A stretch of 64,000 bases of DNA from Falsibacillus pallidus (GTDB lineage: Bacteria > Bacillota > Bacilli > Bacillales > DSM-25281), in the NCBI RefSeq assembly GCF_003350505.1, contig NZ_QQAY01000012.1, positions 1 to 64,000 of the forward strand, written 5' to 3'. Below are positions 42,101 to 50,690 of the stretch, piece after piece; position 1 is the stretch's first letter, and the number at the start of each line of letters is the position of its first letter. The notes under the pieces are model-generated. The model was not told the DNA's origin, did not search any database, and saw nothing but the letters and a program-made list of their open reading frames with translations. A program made the position numbers and the translations under genes.

Positions 42101-43581
42101 TCTTTGAGCCACCCCCTCTTTTTCGCTTCATTATTCATTTTTAAAATATGAAGCTTGGCTTTTTCCATTGCATATGTCCTTCCGAAGTGAAAAAACGTAA
42201 TGTTTCCTGTTGGCTGAGATGCACTTCTTCCCACCCGGCCGGAGATTTGGACGAGCGCTGCTTCTTTGAATGTCGGATCATCCGTTCCTACAACCGCCAC
42301 ATCCAGGCCCGGGATTGTCACTCCCCTTTCCAGGATTGTGGTCGTCAAGAGAATCGGAATCTCTCCGTTTCTCATTTTTTGGACCTTTTCTTTTCTCTCT
42401 GGATCTTCAGCGTGTACAGATTCTATAGAAGGATTTAGTTTTTGAAATAAAGGAAGTGCTTTTTGCATCGTTTCGATATTTGGAAAGAAAATGAAAGCTT
42501 GTGTTTTGCTTGCAAGCCGTTGTTCTGTCCATTTTCTTAATGGGAGTGGAATTTTTCCTTTGGAGAACTTCTTCTGCCAATCGGTCCCCCATTTAAAAAC
42601 AGGGACAGGGAGCGGATGACCGTGGTAACGGACGGGGATCCTTACATATGGAAGCTTTCCTAGATTGGCTTGCTGCTGCAGACTGCGGTTGGGCGTTGCA
42701 GTGAGGTAGATAGTGCTTGATTCGGGTTTTTGTGCTTTGGCTGCCGCGAATTTCAACGCCGCATCCATACTGAAGGGAAAAGCGTCGACTTCATCGATGA
42801 CCATGACATCAAAAGCAGATCGGAATCGAAGCAGCTGGTGGGTAGTAGCGATGGTCAGCGGAGAGTAGTCCCACTTCTGTTCGCTTCCCCCATAAAGTGA
42901 AACGACCGGGACTTCCGGAAATGCTCGTTGAAGGCGAGGCGTCAATTCATGGATGACATCGGTTCGCGGACTTGCGATGCAGACACGCATTCCTGTTGTG
43001 ATTGCTTCTTCAATTCCCGCGAAGAGAACTTCCGTCTTTCCCGCTCCGCACACGGCCCAGACGAGAAGATTTGTGTTCTTATGAATAGCTTTAATGAGTT
43101 TATCGGATGCTTCCTGCTGTCCAGGTGAGAGATGTCCTTCCCATTGGAGAATGTTTTCATATTGCTGTTCCGGGGGAGGTCCGGTCCATGTTATGAGCGG
43201 GGTGCATTCTGAGACCCTTCCCATCATGATGCAGTTGCGGCAGTAGCGGCACTTGTGATGGCAGCGGGAGCACTGCATTTTTGTGATTAGATGGAGTTTG
43301 CTTGTGCCGCATCGCTGGCAACAACCGTTTTCGATACCTTTTTGATAGGAGACATAACCATGGAGGTAGTGGTCGTGTAGCAGTTCAATTGGAAATGGAA
43401 TTTCATCAAGAAGGAGGGCTTTTCCTGTCAGGAGGTTCTGGAGTTCCTTTGAGAAATGGTATGGCTGCTGAGGTTTGTGAGGGAGTTCCTCATATTGTGC
43501 GATGGGTTTTAATTCATGGGGTAATTCCTTTGGGGCAAGCGGCTCGGGGATTAATGTTTCATTTTGAACAATGAATCTCAA
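42097..43581 (-). CDS. comFA: Competence DNA-uptake ATPase ComFA
   Basis: This DEAD-box-like helicase/translocase drives single-stranded DNA through the ComEC channel. The 494-residue protein has a zinc finger near residues 105-145 (CQRCG, CSRCHHKCRYCRNC) and Walker A AVCGAGKTEVLF. The DEAH-type box is VMVIDEVDAFPF, and YLTATPN, TTTILERGVTIPGLDVAVV and QISGRVGRS follow. Start TTG 43581 follows AAAGGAG by eight bases; a longer frame to 43659 overlaps degV and lacks a ribosome site. I could not identify a clear ComK box. Confidence 0.93.
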   Translation of the reverse strand: MRFIVQNETLIPEPLAPKELPHELKPIAQYEELPHKPQQPYHFSKELQNLLTGKALLLDEIPFPIELLHDHYLHGYVSYQKGIENGCCQRCGTSKLHLITKMQCSRCHHKCRYCRNCIMMGRVSECTPLITWTGPPPEQQYENILQWEGHLSPGQQEASDKLIKAIHKNTNLLVWAVCGAGKTEVLFAGIEEAITTGMRVCIASPRTDVIHELTPRLQRAFPEVPVVSLYGGSEQKWDYSPLTIATTHQLLRFRSAFDVMVIDEVDAFPFSMDAALKFAAAKAQKPESSTIYLTATPNRSLQQQANLGKLPYVRIPVRYHGHPLPVPVFKWGTDWQKKFSKGKIPLPLRKWTEQRLASKTQAFIFFPNIETMQKALPLFQKLNPSIESVHAEDPERKEKVQKMRNGEIPILLTTTILERGVTIPGLDVAVVGTDDPTFKEAALVQISGRVGRSASQPTGNITFFHFGRTYAMEKAKLHILKMNNEAKKRGWLKE

Positions 43582-43600
43582 TATTTCAGCTCCTTTTGTT

Positions 43601-43635
43601 AAAAATAAGCGCCAGGCTTGGTCGGCACTGGCGCT
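43601..43635 (-). terminator. Terminator between degV and comFA
   Basis: AGCGCCAG pairs with CTGGCGCT on the minus strand, followed by TATTTTT, just after the degV stop. It lies so close to comFA that comFA must be served by read-through or by a promoter overlapping this region. Confidence 0.82.
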
Positions 43636-43643
43636 GCTGTTGA

Positions 43644-44486
43644 TTATTTTTTCACCCAAGTGAGGCCCATGGCGCCTTCGCCAAGATGTGTCCCGATGAC
43701 CGCTCCGAAATAGCCGATCATGAATTCTACATTCGGATATTTTTCTTTCAGTTCATTTCTCCACTCGTTCGCTTCTGCTTCGCGATTCGCATGGATGATG
43801 CAGGCTTGGTACTCGCTGCCAGACTGAGCGTCTTCTGCAAGGAGATCTTCAATCCGCTTCATCGCTTTTTTCCGAGTACGGATTTTTTCAAAAGGAACGA
43901 TGACTTTGTCCTGGAAATACAGGAGCGGCTTCACTTGAAGCAGGCTTCCGATAAAGGCCTGTGCGCCAGAAAGCCTTCCACCGCGCTGAAGATGGACAAG
44001 GTCATCCACCATGAAATAGGCACGGAGGGTTTTCTTCATTTCATTTAAGCGGTCAATGATGACAGTTGGCAATTCCCCTTGCTTCGCCATTTTGGCTGCC
44101 TCCAGGACATAGAATCCCTGAGCCATACAGCTGATTTCGGAATCAAAAGCGTAGACTTCAATTCCTTCGACCATCTCTCCTGCAGTAACCGCTCCTTGAT
44201 AGGTGCCGCTGATCCCGCTGGATAAATGGATGCTGATGACCGCATCATAGTTCGTGCTTAATTTTTCAAAAAGGTCGACGAAATCCCCGATGGCTGGCTG
44301 GGATGTCGTCGGCAGCTTATTCTCTTTCTTGACTTCCTGGAAGAAATCCTCTGCATGAAGGTCGACTTCCTCGCGGTAGGACTCCCCTCCCATCACGACA
44401 TTCAGGGAGATCATATGTATATCGAACTGTTCACGCAATTCTTTCGGAATATACGCTGTACTATCCGTAACAATTGCCGTTTTCAT
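43644..44486 (-). CDS. degV: DegV family fatty-acid-binding protein
   Basis: DegV proteins bind a fatty acid and, in FakB members, present it to the kinase FakA. The 280-residue protein begins MKTAIVTDSTAYIPKELREQF. The ligand-binding serine loops are in LPTTSQPAIGDFVDLFEKL and SIHLSSGISGTYQGA, and VDDLVHLQRGGRLSGAQA is conserved. ATG 44486 follows AGAGAGG at good spacing; the frame extends further up without a ribosome site. It keeps the B. subtilis position before comFA but is separated from degU by the trehalose block. Confidence 0.92.
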   Translation of the reverse strand: MKTAIVTDSTAYIPKELREQFDIHMISLNVVMGGESYREEVDLHAEDFFQEVKKENKLPTTSQPAIGDFVDLFEKLSTNYDAVISIHLSSGISGTYQGAVTAGEMVEGIEVYAFDSEISCMAQGFYVLEAAKMAKQGELPTVIIDRLNEMKKTLRAYFMVDDLVHLQRGGRLSGAQAFIGSLLQVKPLLYFQDKVIVPFEKIRTRKKAMKRIEDLLAEDAQSGSEYQACIIHANREAEANEWRNELKEKYPNVEFMIGYFGAVIGTHLGEGAMGLTWVKK

Positions 44487-44589
44487 AGGAGTACCTCTCT
44501 TTATCTTTAATGGGCATGTACTGATATATATGTTTTCCATTTTATCTGAATTGAATGGGCTTTGCACTAGTTTTTTACTAATACAAAAA

Positions 44590-44648
44590 GTGCCTGCGAC
44601 TCCCCGAAATATGTCTACTCTCGAAATATTTCGGGGCGCCAAAGGCAC
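44590..44648. repeat. Nested palindrome that probably also terminates the TM2 gene
   Basis: CCCCGAAATAT (44602-44612) pairs perfectly with ATATTTCGGGG (44626-44636), and outside it GTGCCT (44590-44595) pairs with AGGCAC (44643-44648). On the minus strand five T residues follow, so it can end the TM2 transcript. A related fragment, GGCACTCCCCGAA, occurs near 15956, suggesting a dispersed element. Confidence 0.75.
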
Positions 44649-44667
44649 CATAATATTATTCTATAAC

Positions 44668-44862
44668 TTATTGACCTTCGTTATACTTTCTAACCTGACC
44701 TGGCAGTGTAAATAAATCTATGAGGCAGCCGATGCCCAGGAAGCCAAGTGTGAAAATGTACGCAATGCCCATTCCTACTTTTCCAAGATAGAATTTATGA
44801 ATTCCGAGAGACCCCAAGAAAATCAGTAAAACATATGCAATGACCAGATCTTTTTTAGCCAA
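44668..44862 (-). CDS. TM2 domain membrane protein
   Basis: This 64-residue protein consists of a TM2 domain: two membrane segments joined by a short turn (AYVLLIFLGSLGIHKFYLGKV, then AYIFTLGFLGIGCLIDLFTL). The motif GIHKFYLGK is diagnostic. TM2 proteins are widespread with no settled function. It is monocistronic, beside the trehalose operon. The tail LPGQVRKYNEGQ is short and polar. Confidence 0.9.
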   Translation of the reverse strand: MAKKDLVIAYVLLIFLGSLGIHKFYLGKVGMGIAYIFTLGFLGIGCLIDLFTLPGQVRKYNEGQ

Positions 44863-44979
44863 AATAGTAATCCTCCATTAAAGAAAAATGATTTCTCAAA
44901 AATATTACAGTGTATTTAAATATTTGAATAGGTGCTCTTTATTTCCAATTGAGAATTTCAACTCTTTGTAATTTCTATG

Positions 44980-45031
44980 TTGACAACTTGTATATACAGG
45001 ATTACAATAAGCTCATAACATGTATATACAA
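44980..45031 (+). promoter_or_regulatory. treP promoter with two TreR operators
   Basis: TTGACA (44980-44985) and TACAAT (45003-45008) have a 17-base spacer. TTGTATATACAG (44988-44999) fills the spacer, and ATGTATATACAA (45020-45031) lies at about +5 to +16. Both match the TreR operator core TTGTATATACAA. Repressor bound there would block transcription until trehalose-6-phosphate appears. About 125 bases of leader follow. Confidence 0.9.
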
Positions 45032-45115
45032 ATCCAACTTCAATTCTTTTATGAAAGCGCATTATTTTTGAAGTTTGCAAGCTGCTATTATAGGGAACTT
45101 TTTTTATAAAAGAAT

Positions 45116-45129
45116 TGAAAACGGTTACT
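45116..45129 (+). promoter_or_regulatory. CcpA catabolite-responsive element (cre)
   Basis: TGAAAACGGTTACT matches TGWAANCGNTNWCA at all but the last position. Its location in the leader just before treP suits roadblock repression by CcpA when glucose is present. Confidence 0.75.
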
Positions 45130-45154
45130 TTATTTAACAAAGGGAGGAATTTTC

Positions 45155-46582
45155 GTGAGCGTAAGCAGAGAGTCTGTTCATCAAATCGTTGAAGCAATTG
45201 GCGGAAAAGAAAACATTCAGACCGCTACTCACTGTGTCACTCGCCTTCGCCTTGTGCTGAAGGATGAAAGCATTGTAGATAAAAAGAAACTCGAGAACAT
45301 CGATATTGTCAAAGGGTCCTTCTCTTCCAATGGACAGTTCCAAGTCGTCATTGGCCAGGGTCTTGTCGATAAGGCATACAAGATTTTAGTTGTAGAAACA
45401 GGAATCGGCGAAGCATCCAAGCAGGATGTCAAAGATGCCGCGGCTCAAAACCTGAACCCGCTTCAGCGTGCGATCAAAGTATTGGCGGACATCTTCATTC
45501 CGATCCTGCCGGCAATCGTAACAGCCGGTCTATTGATGGGTCTGAACAACATCCTGACTGGCCAGGATATTTTCTACGACGGAAAATCATTCATCGATGT
45601 CCATAAAAACTGGAAAGACTTAGCTAGCATGATTAACCTCATCGCAAATACGGCCTTCGTCTTCCTGCCAGGGTTGATCGGATGGTCAGCCGTCAAACGA
45701 TTCGGTGGAAGTCCGCTGCTCGGGATTGTACTAGGGCTTATGCTCGTCCATCCTGACCTTTTGAATGCATGGTCCTACGGGGATGCACAGGCAAAAGGCG
45801 AAATTCCTTACTGGAACCTATTTGGACTTAAAGTTCAAGCTATTGGATATCAAGGACAAGTCCTTCCGATATTATTTGCTTCCTACTTACTTGCAAAAAT
45901 AGAAATGTTCTTAAATAAACGCGTCCATGATTCGATTAAACTACTTGTCGTGGCACCCGTTGCATTATTGATCACTGGTTTTGCAACATTCATTGTAATC
46001 GGTCCAGTAACATTCTGGATCGGCACAAATTTAACGGATGGTGTTGTGTGGATTTTCAATCATTTCGCTTGGTTGGGCGGTCTAATCTACGGTGGCTTGT
46101 ATGCAGTGATGGTTATCACTGGGATGCATCATACATTCCTTGCGGTCGATCTACAATTGGTCGGCGATAAAGGAGGAACATTCTTATGGCCGATTTTAGC
46201 ACTATCGAATATAGCACAAGGTTCAGCTGCCTTAGCCATGCTGTTCGTTGTTAAAAAAGAAAACGAAAAACTGCGCGGACTCGCGGGTACATCTGCTCTT
46301 TCTGCCTACCTTGGCATTACAGAGCCAGCGATGTTCGGGGTCAACCTTCGCTTCCGCTATCCATTCATCAGTGCATTGATCGGATCTGCTATTGCCGGAA
46401 TGATTTTGGCCATCAGCGGTGTAAAAGCCTTCTCCATCGGGGTTGGCGGAATTCCAGGATTCCTTTCCATCATGCATGAATACTGGGGCGTCTTCTTCAT
46501 CGGCATGGCCGTTGCAATCGTTGTCCCATTTGTATTGACGATCATCTGGTCGAAATTCGCTAAAAATGATGTAGAAGCTTAA
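45155..46582 (+). CDS. treP: Trehalose PTS permease EIIBC
   Basis: It imports trehalose and phosphorylates it to trehalose-6-phosphate. The 475-residue protein has the EIIB domain at 1-90, with the phosphorylated cysteine in THCVTRLRLVLKD near residue 28. The EIIC membrane domain with about ten segments follows (LADIFIPILPAIVTAGLLMG, GMHHTFLAVDLQLV, ALSAYLGITEPAMFGVN). There is no EIIA domain, so the glucose EIIA must donate phosphate, as in B. subtilis. Translation starts at GTG after AAAGGGAGG. It heads treP-treA under TreR and CcpA control. Confidence 0.95.
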   Translation: MSVSRESVHQIVEAIGGKENIQTATHCVTRLRLVLKDESIVDKKKLENIDIVKGSFSSNGQFQVVIGQGLVDKAYKILVVETGIGEASKQDVKDAAAQNLNPLQRAIKVLADIFIPILPAIVTAGLLMGLNNILTGQDIFYDGKSFIDVHKNWKDLASMINLIANTAFVFLPGLIGWSAVKRFGGSPLLGIVLGLMLVHPDLLNAWSYGDAQAKGEIPYWNLFGLKVQAIGYQGQVLPILFASYLLAKIEMFLNKRVHDSIKLLVVAPVALLITGFATFIVIGPVTFWIGTNLTDGVVWIFNHFAWLGGLIYGGLYAVMVITGMHHTFLAVDLQLVGDKGGTFLWPILALSNIAQGSAALAMLFVVKKENEKLRGLAGTSALSAYLGITEPAMFGVNLRFRYPFISALIGSAIAGMILAISGVKAFSIGVGGIPGFLSIMHEYWGVFFIGMAVAIVVPFVLTIIWSKFAKNDVEA

Positions 46583-46668
46583 TTTTCAAAAATGAAACTG
46601 GGAGGCAGCCGCTTCCCTTTTTCCTATTAAAAATAGCAAAACACAGTTTAACAACGAGGTGAAAATCA

Positions 46669-48357
46669 ATGAATCAACAACCATGGTGGAAAAAAGCTGT
46701 TGTTTATCAAATTTATCCGAAAAGCTTCAATGATACGACCGGCAATGGCGTTGGGGACATCAAAGGAATCACAGAGAAGCTCGATTACTTAAAGGAACTA
46801 GGCGTCGAAGTCATTTGGCTCACACCGATCTATAAATCTCCACAGCATGACAATGGATACGATATCAGCGACTATTTTGGCATTCACGAAGAGTATGGAA
46901 CGATGGAAGATTTCAACGAACTTCTTGATGAAGCCCATAAACGCGGTCTGAAAATCATCATGGACATCGTCGTCAATCATACATCGACTGACCATGAATG
47001 GTTCCAGCAGGCAAAGCAATCAAAGGACAACCCTTTCCGTGATTTCTACATTTGGAAGGATCCAAAAGCGGATGGATCGGAACCGACGAATTGGCAGTCG
47101 AAATTCGGCGGGAACGCTTGGCAGTATGATGAAGAGTCAGGCCAGTACTACCTCCATCTATTCGATGTCACACAGGCGGACTTGAATTGGGAGAATGAAG
47201 AGCTCAGAAGCAAGATCTATGACATGATGAGATTCTGGGCGGAAAAAGGCGTCGACGGATTCAGGCTGGATGTCATCAATTTGATATCAAAAGATCAGGA
47301 GTTCCCGGATGACGACGGCTCCACTGCTCCAGGGGACGGACGCAAATTCTACACAGACGGCCCGCGTGTGCATGAATTCATGAAGGAAATGAATAAGGAA
47401 GTCTTTTCGAAATATGACATGCTGACGGTCGGTGAAATGTCATCTACCTCCATCCCGCATTGTATTCGGTATTCAAATCCAGCGGAAGATGAACTGAGCA
47501 TGACCTTCAATTTCCATCATTTAAAGGTCGATTATCCTAACGGTGAAAAATGGAGCGTTGCTGACTTTGATTTCCTCAAACTGAAAGAAATCTTGTCGGA
47601 ATGGCAGACTGCAATGCATGAAGGCGGCGGATGGAATGCCCTATTCTGGTGCAACCATGACCAGCCAAGGATTGTTTCGCGCTATGGAAATGACGGAGAG
47701 TATCGGGTGGAGTCAGCAAAAATGCTCGCGACTGCCATGCACATGCTGCAAGGAACTCCTTACATCTATCAAGGGGAAGAAATCGGGATGACCAACCCGA
47801 AATTCAACTCTATTGAGGAGTATCGCGATGTGGAATCCTTGAACATCTATAATATTCTGCTCGAGCAGGGGAAATCGAGAGAAGAAATCCTGGAGATTCT
47901 GCGCCACAAATCCCGTGATAATTCACGGACGCCTGTCCAGTGGGATGACACTGCAAACGCTGGATTCACTGATGGAACGCCATGGATTGAACCTGCTTCC
48001 AACTATAAAGAAATCAACGTAGAAAAAGCTGTAGCTGACGCGGACTCCATTTTCTATCACTATCAAAAACTGACTGAACTCCGGAAACAATACGATGTCA
48101 TCACAGATGGCGACTATCAGCTGCTTTTAGCCGACGATCCACAGCTTTTTGCATACACACGAAACACAGAGGAAGAAACACTCCTAGTCGTGAACAATTT
48201 CTACGAAAAAGAAACAGTGTTTGAGCTGCCAAGCGAGGTAGACGTTGAGGGCCGTGACAGCGAAATCCTGATCTCTAACTACAAAGATTCATCAGACGAT
48301 TTCCGTAAAATCAGCCTGCGCCCATACGAGTCGATTGTATATCGATTGAAAAAGTGA
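46669..48357 (+). CDS. treA: Trehalose-6-phosphate hydrolase (GH13)
   Basis: It splits trehalose-6-phosphate into glucose and glucose-6-phosphate in the cytoplasm. The 562-residue GH13 enzyme shows DIVVNHTS near residue 100, the nucleophile in DGFRLDVINLIS near 200 and the acid/base in VGEMSS near 255. The third catalytic acid is in WCNHDQPRIVSRYGND near 325. The opening PWWKKAVVYQIYPKSFNDT is typical of phospho-alpha-glucosidases. It lies 86 bases after treP on the same transcript. The enzyme is also called treC. Confidence 0.95.
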   Translation: MNQQPWWKKAVVYQIYPKSFNDTTGNGVGDIKGITEKLDYLKELGVEVIWLTPIYKSPQHDNGYDISDYFGIHEEYGTMEDFNELLDEAHKRGLKIIMDIVVNHTSTDHEWFQQAKQSKDNPFRDFYIWKDPKADGSEPTNWQSKFGGNAWQYDEESGQYYLHLFDVTQADLNWENEELRSKIYDMMRFWAEKGVDGFRLDVINLISKDQEFPDDDGSTAPGDGRKFYTDGPRVHEFMKEMNKEVFSKYDMLTVGEMSSTSIPHCIRYSNPAEDELSMTFNFHHLKVDYPNGEKWSVADFDFLKLKEILSEWQTAMHEGGGWNALFWCNHDQPRIVSRYGNDGEYRVESAKMLATAMHMLQGTPYIYQGEEIGMTNPKFNSIEEYRDVESLNIYNILLEQGKSREEILEILRHKSRDNSRTPVQWDDTANAGFTDGTPWIEPASNYKEINVEKAVADADSIFYHYQKLTELRKQYDVITDGDYQLLLADDPQLFAYTRNTEEETLLVVNNFYEKETVFELPSEVDVEGRDSEILISNYKDSSDDFRKISLRPYESIVYRLKK

Positions 48358-48372
48358 CCAGGCACCAAAAAA

Positions 48373-48485
48373 AGCGGAAGCGCCCTGAAAGCCCCGTCCA
48401 GCTTAAGACGGAACTCGTAGGAAATCCTGATTTCCGTAGAGTTTGGACTTATGACTTCGAGGGGCTTGGCGCTGAAGCTGGACAC
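48373..48485. repeat. Long imperfect palindromic intergenic element
   Basis: Nested stems include AGCGCC/GGCGCT (48379-48384 with 48468-48473), AGCCCC/GGGGCT (48390-48395 with 48461-48466) and an inner GGAAATC/GATTTCC. The whole folds into one long hairpin after treA. Elements reading AAGCGGAAGCGCC near one end resemble dispersed extragenic palindromes that I have seen in Bacillaceae genomes. It may also terminate treA. Confidence 0.65.
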
Positions 48486-48511
48486 GCCCCGGTTTTTGTC
48501 GATAAATGCAG

Positions 48512-48543
48512 AAAAATGGTGCCAGCTTGAACTGGCACCATTT
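48512..48543 (-). terminator. Terminator of the lipoprotein gene
   Basis: A perfect 12-bp stem (AAATGGTGCCAG with its complement) and a T-tract on the minus strand lie directly after the lipoprotein stop. It also faces treA and may work both ways. Confidence 0.9.
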
Positions 48544-48556
48544 CTTATATCGAGTA

Positions 48557-49141
48557 TTATTTTCCTGTTTGGCCGGAGCCTTCTTCCATGGCATAGGTCG
48601 CAATCATTTTCCACTCTCCATCTTCTTTATGGAACGTGTTGATCTGCCTTGTAAGGCTGTTGACGGTTTGCTTGGATTGAGGATCTGTAACAGTCGTGGC
48701 AATTTCTGAAAACACGTTGGCTTCCTGTTTTTTCTCATCATATTTCATGATGATCGTGTTTTTCGGATTCATTTTGATATCCATATGGTCGAATGTATTT
48801 TTCAAATATTTCTTTTCCTCATCGTAATTGAAGGACTTCGGATTCTTGGAAATAGTATTCATGTAGGCATCCAAATCTTCATTGTTGAAGGCTTGGAAAT
48901 GCTCGTCCACCACTTTCAGAAGCGCCAAACTTTCTTCTTTCGGGATATTGGAAGCTTCTTTAATCGGAGGTTTCTGCATCTTGCCATCGCTTGGCACAGA
49001 AGCATCCCCTTCCGATGCTTTTTGCTCTGTTTTTGGAGCAGATGATTTCTTATCTTCTTTTTCGTCGCTGCTGCAAGCTGCCAATGAAACCAGCAGCGCC
49101 GCTGACATCGTTCCGGCTGCGAGCCATTTATGTATTTTCAA
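48557..49141 (-). CDS. Lipoprotein with an NTF2/SnoaL-like domain
   Basis: This 194-residue surface lipoprotein has a signal segment (KIHKWLAAGTMSAALLVSLAAC) with a clear lipobox cysteine at about residue 22. A Ser/Lys/Glu-rich linker follows to about 75. The compact domain (ESLALLKVVDEHFQAFNNEDLDAYMNTIS ... TRQINTFHKEDGEWKMIATYAM) has the alternation of the NTF2-like superfamily. Start TTG 49141 is chosen because AAAGGTG lies ten bases before it. It points away from treR and sits between treA and treR. I see no link to trehalose. Its ligand is unknown. Confidence 0.78.
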   Translation of the reverse strand: MKIHKWLAAGTMSAALLVSLAACSSDEKEDKKSSAPKTEQKASEGDASVPSDGKMQKPPIKEASNIPKEESLALLKVVDEHFQAFNNEDLDAYMNTISKNPKSFNYDEEKKYLKNTFDHMDIKMNPKNTIIMKYDEKKQEANVFSEIATTVTDPQSKQTVNSLTRQINTFHKEDGEWKMIATYAMEEGSGQTGK

Positions 49142-49268
49142 TGTAGACACACCTTTCTTATACAATCCGCAATCTTATTTTAAAGAAAAGAAGGCGTATT
49201 CACAACCATTTCACCAATCGGTTGTCTTCTTCCAATAGGACCTGTGCTAAAATGGAGTTGGTGATAAT

Positions 49269-49988
49269 ATGACAAAGCAGAATAAATATAAACAAATATA
49301 CGAGGAGCTTTCCCAGCAGATTCTTGATGGAAAGTACAAGGCTATGGAGACGCTCCCTTCTGAAAATGAACTCAGTGAGATGTATGAAACGTCAAGGGAA
49401 ACTATCCGAAAAGCCTTGACCCTTCTCTCTCAAAAAGGATTCATCCAGAAAATCCGGGGCAAAGGGTCCATCGTCCTTGATATATCAAAAATGAGCTTTC
49501 CGATTTCCGGCCTCGTCAGCTTCAAGGAGCTGCAGCACTCTTTGGGTCGCGACATTCATACGATTGTCTATGAATTCGGGCTCGTCAATGCAGACGAACG
49601 CATTGCACAACAAATGAACGTCACTACAGGGGAAGAAATTTGGAAAGTTTTCCGCGCCCGTTCCATCCAGGGGGAAAAAATCATTTTGGACAAGGATTAT
49701 TTCCAAAAGAAGCACGTCCCTCTTTTGACGAAGGAAATCTGCGAAAACTCCATTTATGAATACTTGGAAAATGAGCTGAACATGACCATCAGCTTCGCGA
49801 AGAAAGAAATAACCGTCGAGCCATGTACAGAAGATGACCGCAAGTACCTCGATTTGGCTGACTATGATCATATTGTAGTCGTGAAAAACTATGTCTATCT
49901 CGATGATGCAACCCTCTTCCAATATACCGAATCGCGGCACAGATTGGACAAATTTCGATTTGTGGATTTTGCGCGGCGGAAACATTAA
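49269..49988 (+). CDS. treR: Trehalose operon repressor TreR
   Basis: This GntR/HutC-family repressor releases DNA when it binds trehalose-6-phosphate. The 239-residue protein has the winged helix at 1-75 (IYEELSQQILDGKYKAMETLPSENELSEMYETSRETIRKALTLL). The UTRA effector domain spans about 95-235 (EEIWKVFRARSIQGEKIILDKDYF, ENSIYEYLENEL). The operators before treP match its known site. It lies 0.9 kb past treA, separated by a palindromic element and a lipoprotein gene, whereas treR directly follows treA in B. subtilis. GGTGAT precedes ATG. Confidence 0.93.
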   Translation: MTKQNKYKQIYEELSQQILDGKYKAMETLPSENELSEMYETSRETIRKALTLLSQKGFIQKIRGKGSIVLDISKMSFPISGLVSFKELQHSLGRDIHTIVYEFGLVNADERIAQQMNVTTGEEIWKVFRARSIQGEKIILDKDYFQKKHVPLLTKEICENSIYEYLENELNMTISFAKKEITVEPCTEDDRKYLDLADYDHIVVVKNYVYLDDATLFQYTESRHRLDKFRFVDFARRKH

Positions 49989-50013
49989 AAAGCAGCTTGC
50001 GGGCTGCTTTTTT
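49988..50013 (+). terminator. Terminator of treR
   Basis: AAAGCAGC and GCTGCTTT flank a short loop, followed by TTTTT, immediately after the treR stop. Confidence 0.9.
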
Positions 50014-50036
50014 AGTTTGTTGTATTTGGGGCGGTC

Positions 50037-50162
50037 GCGTATAGGATTGGTGGTTTGGCGCATAGGCGAGGTCAGCCGGCGCATAGGCGGTCTGGTCTCG
50101 CGCATAAGCGGAAACTTTTTGCGCATAGCGCTCCCGAACTGGCGCATAGGGGCAATCGGACC
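50037..50162. repeat. 21-bp periodic array, GCGCATA family, copy 1
   Basis: The heptamer occurs at 50037 (GCGTATA), 50058, 50079, 50100, 50121 and 50142 (all GCGCATA), every interval exactly 21 bp. The 14 bases between heptamers are all different. It lies between the treR terminator and the convergent Spo0E-like gene, in about 330 bp without a gene. The remaining bases to 50342 are GC-rich and unremarkable. Confidence 0.9.
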
Positions 50163-50342
50163 CCATATTCAGACCCTCCCGGACCTAATTCGCGATGGTT
50201 TACACATTCTTTTTCTAGATATTCCACAAAATTGGACTGAATCAAGCCCGAATTGGCGCCGCCTCCCCCTATTTCACCACAAATATACTCAAAATTCGCC
50301 CCGTTTCCACTGCAGGCCCCCCATCAATCAGCTCTCCAATCT

Positions 50343-50372
50343 AAAAAGCGGCCTATCCCAAAGGAAGGCCGC
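50343..50372 (-). terminator. Terminator of the Spo0E-like gene
   Basis: GCGGCCT pairs with AGGCCGC around an 11-base loop, then TTTTT on the minus strand, about ten bases after the gene. Confidence 0.85.
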
Positions 50373-50382
50373 AACATATCTA

Positions 50383-50556
50383 TCATCTTTTCAATTTCAT
50401 ACCACTTACGAATAACTGAACACGGTGCAGTAGCTTGTCCAGTTCTTTGCTGAGCTGGACGGTATCGGAATGAGTCAAACCTTTTTCAAGGCCGGTTTGG
50501 ATCATTTTTCTCCTGACAGCTTCAATATCCATTTCCATCGCCATTTTTGTGTCCAA
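50383..50556 (-). CDS. Spo0E-like aspartyl-phosphate phosphatase
   Basis: Small Spo0E-family proteins remove phosphate from Spo0A~P and delay sporulation. This 57-residue protein has the two-helix hairpin IEAVRRKMIQTGLEKGLTHSDTVQLSKELDKLLHRVQ, with the conserved S-x-x-L-D appearing as SKELDKLL. TTG 50556 has AGG eight bases upstream, while GTG 50565 abuts the ribosome site. It is monocistronic, near degU-degS. Whether its target is Spo0A or another response regulator cannot be read from the sequence. Confidence 0.82.
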   Translation of the reverse strand: MDTKMAMEMDIEAVRRKMIQTGLEKGLTHSDTVQLSKELDKLLHRVQLFVSGMKLKR

Positions 50557-50690
50557 ACTACTCACCTCAGTCTTTTATCCTATTTTCTCCCATTATTACA
50601 TAAAAATAAACAAAAAGGAATAATAATTAGCCAAAATTCACAGATTTTTGTAAACCATTAATACCTCATAGTTTACCAAAATACTTCCAC

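Noticed and set aside
49485-50147. A 220-codon minus-strand frame overlapping treR and the array
   Set aside because: It is antisense to treR and then runs through the GCGCATA array; it has no ribosome site and its residues are repeat-derived.
50037-50162. The 21-bp arrays as a CRISPR array
   Set aside because: The conserved part is only 7 bases and the variable part 14, far below CRISPR repeat and spacer sizes, and no cas gene is near.
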